This document shows positions 63,212-64,000 of a stretch of 64,000 nt of DNA, piece after piece; within the stretch, counting starts at the first letter, position 1, and each line of letters starts with the position of its first letter. The DNA lies in NCBI GenBank assembly GCA_035236585.1, contig CP141132.1, forward strand, positions 63,151,880-63,215,879. The letters are read 5' to 3'. Position numbers and translations under genes: made by a program. The notes beneath the pieces are model-generated. The model was not told the origin of the DNA. It worked only from the letters and a program-made list of their open reading frames with translations, and did not search any database. Source of the stretch: Warburgia ugandensis (Eukaryota > Streptophyta > Magnoliopsida > Canellales > Canellaceae).

Positions 63212-63595
63212 ATGTCAAAAGATATACAAAACTCTGATTCATCGAGACCAGCTGATTGGAATTACTTCATGGCTGAATTCGGCTTCTCGGTTCAGCTGTC
63301 GACAACCTTTGATCTGGACCAGGCGCTCCAAAATCCAGTCGTAGAGACAAATTCTGGTGACAATCAACACAAAGCCATGCAGGATCAAACTGTAGCCGAC
63401 ATGAGGACACCTCAGTTAGGAACCGAGAGATCTGGACAACTTTGTTCGGTATGTATGGAATTCTTTTCAGTGGGTGTGGAAGTACAGGCCTTGCCTTGCT
63501 GCCATACCTTCCATGGCACTTGTATCTCGGCATGGCTTGCTCAAAGCAGCTCTTGCCCGCTCTGTCGACAACATTGTCAACTAATTCAAGCATAA
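63212..63595 (+). CDS. Small RING-H2 finger protein (putative E3 ubiquitin ligase)
   Basis: A 127-residue frame from ATG 63212 to TAA. Residues 78-118 form a complete RING-H2 zinc site: C78-x2-C81-x14-C96-x-H98-x2-H101-x2-C104-x10-C115-x2-C118. The CISAWL tryptophan (W108) and the CPLCRQH end are typical of RING domains that recruit E2 enzymes to ubiquitinate substrates. Residues 1-75 (MSKDIQNSDSSRPADWNYFM and on) are hydrophilic with no recognised domain, signal peptide or membrane segment. The frame opens after a TAG at 63158-63160 that is preceded by CCTCTTCTCATTTATTTAG, a good 3' splice acceptor. So this may be the last exon of a longer gene; otherwise ATG 63212 is the first Met. There are no lesions, unlike everything else in the window. 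Confidence 0.85.
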   Translation: MSKDIQNSDSSRPADWNYFMAEFGFSVQLSTTFDLDQALQNPVVETNSGDNQHKAMQDQTVADMRTPQLGTERSGQLCSVCMEFFSVGVEVQALPCCHTFHGTCISAWLAQSSSCPLCRQHCQLIQA

Positions 63596-64000
63596 GTCAA
63601 CTGTATTCCCACATTTGTTAGCATATTTTCATGATCAAGTTAGTTCCTGCAGTTAAGTATCTTTTCAGATAGTGGGTGCTGTTCGTTTTGGCAAAAGTTG
63701 TTAAGATAGAATCTATGTTTTCTTTTTGTTCAGTATGTGTCTCTCATTTGTAAGTTCCAGAAATCTATTTAAGGGCCACGCTTTGATGTTTTAAGAGTGT
63801 GGAAAAAAATTATTCAACTCAATAAAATTGAGTCTATAAAATTTGATCCTACAAACATGTTGAGATCTTGGATTCTGAAGCCGTGATATGAGGGTTGCGA
63901 GCTTCTTCAGCTGTCTGTAAACTTGTAATAGTCTTGCAAATTTTCGTAATCGCCCTACTTCTCAACTTGTGTTACAGTAGATTTTCTATTTCTGTGCAAG
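63596..64000 (+). other. 3' untranslated region and flank of the RING gene
   Basis: A plant-like AATAAA polyadenylation signal lies at 63821-63826, about 225 bp after the stop codon. T-rich words (TGTTTTCTTTTTGTTCAGTA near 63715) precede it as far-upstream elements often do. The rest to 64000 shows no coding sequence. Confidence 0.55.

Overview
The window reads as transposon-rich nuclear DNA of a flowering plant. It is AT-rich and contains Ty3/gypsy LTR elements of the chromovirus and Athila/Tat type, RTE-clade LINEs with GAT-repeat tails, two Au-type SINEs, foldback (MITE-like) elements, long GA/CT microsatellites, and no bacterial-style gene packing. I see one convincing host gene, a small RING-H2 protein at the far right. 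The species cannot be fixed from sequence alone.

Left block (1-13.7 kb) is a nested stack. The 3' end of a plus-strand Del/Tekay-like chromovirus (integrase tail, polypurine tract, 3.1-kb LTR ending at 3795) sits in the RNase H region of a minus-strand chromovirus. That minus-strand host element runs from 3796 to its LTR at 12286-13709. Its gag was opened twice more: by a 3.0-kb solo LTR (8577-11580, target duplication TTGGG, same family as the LTR at 657-3795) and by a 2.26-kb Athila/Tat-type solo LTR (6276-8532). Its own LTR consists of three tandem units of about 416 bp, one carrying an Au SINE.

Middle block (13.7-39.2 kb) holds foldback repeats near 16 kb, a decayed plus-strand RTE LINE (17.6-21.1 kb), an RNase H fragment and tandem repeats (22.9-24.9 kb), a decayed gypsy gag (29.5-30.4 kb), a Mutator-like N-terminal fragment (about 32.7 kb), an LTR-like repeat pair (33.1-34.7 kb) and a nearly full-length minus-strand RTE LINE (35961-39141). 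That LINE has an 18-bp target duplication and a still-open endonuclease reading frame.

Right block (39.9-64 kb): 39.88-47.9 kb is a complete but non-autonomous minus-strand Athila-like element. It has two long LTRs, a decayed primer-binding site, and one 429-codon frame unlike gag or pol, with a Tyr/Gln-rich N-terminus and three 24-residue repeats. Then come a second Au SINE and a 5,074-bp solo LTR with target duplication ACCTG. The solo LTR lies in one copy of a larger duplicated segment (48.98-57.6 versus 58.6-61.35 kb) that carries decayed CACTA-like coding sequence and an internal 1,025-bp tandem duplication. A 395-bp foldback element lies between the copies. The RING-H2 gene ends the window.

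I found no cellular pathway or operon-like system. The most unusual items are the non-autonomous Athila-like element and its unrecognised protein, the giant solo LTR, the triplicated LTR, and a stem-loop kept in three LTRs by apparent compensatory changes.
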